Shown: piece by piece, positions 6,161 through 7,049 of the stretch
Numbering within the stretch: the first letter of the stretch is position 1
Layout of the letters: every line of letters starts with the position of its first letter
Assembly (NCBI GenBank): GCA_017998195.1
Contig: JAGODN010000129.1
Coordinates: 1-7,049, forward strand
Source of the DNA: Desulfobulbus sp.
GTDB taxonomy: Bacteria; Desulfobacterota; Desulfobulbia; Desulfobulbales; Desulfobulbaceae
Direction of reading: 5' to 3'
DNA: 7,049 bases
Program-made: the position numbers and the translations under genes
Notes under the pieces: generated by a model
Told to the model about the DNA's origin: nothing
Seen by the model: only the letters and a program-made list of their open reading frames with translations
The model's database searches: none

Positions 6161-6191
6161 GCCCCGGCCCCGGCACCGCCCGGGCCGGGGC
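6161..6191. repeat. Strong all-GC hairpin between antiporter and dehydrogenase genes
   Basis: GCCCCGGCCC (6161-6170) and GGGCCGGGGC (6182-6191) are perfect 10-base inverted arms with an 11-base loop. No T run follows on the plus strand, so it is not a standard terminator. It lies 36 bases before the downstream ATG. It could stabilise the 3' end of the antiporter mRNA, slow polymerase, or act as a T-less stop. It could equally be a by-product of GC-rich spacer. Confidence 0.5.
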
Positions 6192-6226
6192 CCCTCTCCC
6201 TTGCCAACCCGCACCCGGCAGAAGCC

Positions 6227-7049
6227 ATGAAGGCAGTCAACCATCGCGAGATTCCGTACAATTTCACTTCGGCCGACGACCGGCTGATCATCAGCCACCT
6301 GTTCGGCCCGGCCCTCTGGGAGGACCTGGAGGAACTGCGCAGCCAGCGGGTCACCGGCCGTTCGGCCCGGCTGGTGATGCGCTGCATGGGCGACCTGTTC
6401 ATCCTCCACCGCAATCCCTTTCTCTACCAGGAACTGATCGACTCGCCCCGGCGGCGGTACAGCTTCTTCCGCACCATGGGCAAGGACCTGGACATCATCG
6501 CGGCCACGGCCCAGCGCGGGCGTGTGGTCCCGGAACGGAGCGACAAGGTGCTCAACCTGGTGCGGCTGTGCCGGGAGCGCATGCGCGAACTGCAGCGCCA
6601 GATCGGCGGCGCCGCGGCCCGCCGGCGCGCCATCCGCAAGCGGCTGGGGGCGGAGATCGGCGCCGCCAACGTCCACTTCGACCCCTTTGCCCTGATCAGC
6701 CACGCCACCGACGCCACCGACTGGCGCCTCCACCTGCCCGTGGCCGTGGCCCGGCCCACCGGGGGCGAACAGGTGGCCGGCCTGCTTGCAGCCATCGAGG
6801 AACTGGGCCTCTTTGCCATTCCCCGCGGCGGCGGCACCGGGCTCACCGGCGGGGCGGTGCCGGTGCGGGCCGACTGCGTGATGATCAACACCGAGAAGCT
6901 CAACCGCATCCACGGCATCGAGACGCGCGAATTCTCCGACGACGACGGCCAGGTGCGCCAGATGCCGGTGCTCCGCCTGGAGGCCGGGGTGATCACCCAG
7001 GACGCCATGCAGTACGCCGAGCGCCACGGCCTGGTGTTCGCCACCGACC
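6227..7049 (+). CDS. FAD-linked dehydrogenase of the DUF3683 type (GlcD/D-lactate dehydrogenase-like), N-terminal part
   Basis: The first 274 residues are present, with no stop before the right edge. Residues about 1-110 resemble the DUF3683 leader that precedes the flavin domain in very large bacterial oxidoreductases (MKAVNHREIPYNFTSADD; SQRVTGRSARLV). From about 165 a PCMH-type FAD-binding domain begins, with the flavin-pyrophosphate loop PRGGGTGLTGGAVP at 199-212 and the following MINTEKLNRI strand. Family members usually run past 1,000 residues and continue with FAD-oxidase C, iron-sulfur and cysteine-rich CCG domains; those would lie outside the window. The likely role is oxidation of a 2-hydroxy acid such as D-lactate or glycolate with electrons passed to the membrane pool, but the substrate is not established. 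The ATG has only a weak AGAAG ribosome binding site. Confidence 0.87.
   Translation, partial: MKAVNHREIPYNFTSADDRLIISHLFGPALWEDLEELRSQRVTGRSARLVMRCMGDLFILHRNPFLYQELIDSPRRRYSFFRTMGKDLDIIAATAQRGRVVPERSDKVLNLVRLCRERMRELQRQIGGAAARRRAIRKRLGAEIGAANVHFDPFALISHATDATDWRLHLPVAVARPTGGEQVAGLLAAIEELGLFAIPRGGGTGLTGGAVPVRADCVMINTEKLNRIHGIETREFSDDDGQVRQMPVLRLEAGVITQDAMQYAERHGLVFATD

Noticed and set aside
3613..6414. A 933-codon open frame on the minus strand opposite the antiporter gene
   Set aside because: It lies antisense to a clearly recognisable Kef antiporter and GntR gene, its translation is low-complexity and rich in His, Gln, Asp and Gly, and it has no domain motif. Long antisense frames are a by-product of biased GC-rich codons.
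1..7049. tRNA or rRNA genes, CRISPR arrays, molybdenum-cofactor or other riboswitches
   Set aside because: No cloverleaf, ribosomal sequence, regularly spaced repeats or recognisable riboswitch core was seen on either strand.

Overview
The window looks like the chromosome of a GC-rich bacterium, most likely a sulfate-reducing member of the Desulfobacterota (former Deltaproteobacteria). The main clue is a TunR-type protein, an XerC/D-like recombinase fold fused to two Mop/TOBE domains, lying beside a TSUP transporter gene. That pairing is described from sulfate reducers. The genus cannot be fixed from sequence reading alone.

Layout. (1) Positions 1 to about 1240 are one end of an IS4-family insertion sequence. 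Its DDE transposase is on the minus strand and runs off the left edge. (2) From about 1241 to 2217 (+) is a TunR-like tungstate/molybdate-responsive regulator. Its reading frame continues upstream almost to the IS end with no convincing start codon or ribosome binding site, so the IS appears to have removed its 5' end and promoter. (3) A perfect bidirectional terminator (2243-2283) separates it from a convergent two-gene minus-strand operon: a FadR/PdhR-type GntR regulator (3866 to 3099) overlapping by 11 bases a TSUP/TauE-SafE transporter (3109 to 2306). A 15-base palindrome, ATTGGT-N3-ACCAAT, lies just upstream of the regulator and matches the operator type of PdhR/LldR-like GntR proteins. 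(4) After a divergent promoter region (3900-4107) comes a complete 661-residue Kef-type monovalent cation:proton antiporter with RCK domains (4108-6093, +). (5) A 133-base gap with a GC-rich hairpin leads to the first 274 residues of a large FAD-linked dehydrogenase of the DUF3683 type (6227 to the right edge, +).

How the genes may work together. In the published TunR family, some members repress TSUP transporter genes and others activate modABC. Here the TSUP gene would have two candidate controllers: the co-transcribed GntR protein, probably autoregulating and sensing a small carboxylate, and the convergent TunR, which would report tungstate or molybdate. If the IS insertion has silenced tunR, that second layer may be lost in this strain. 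The antiporter and the dehydrogenase look like independent housekeeping or energy-metabolism genes; nothing seen ties them to the transporter operon.
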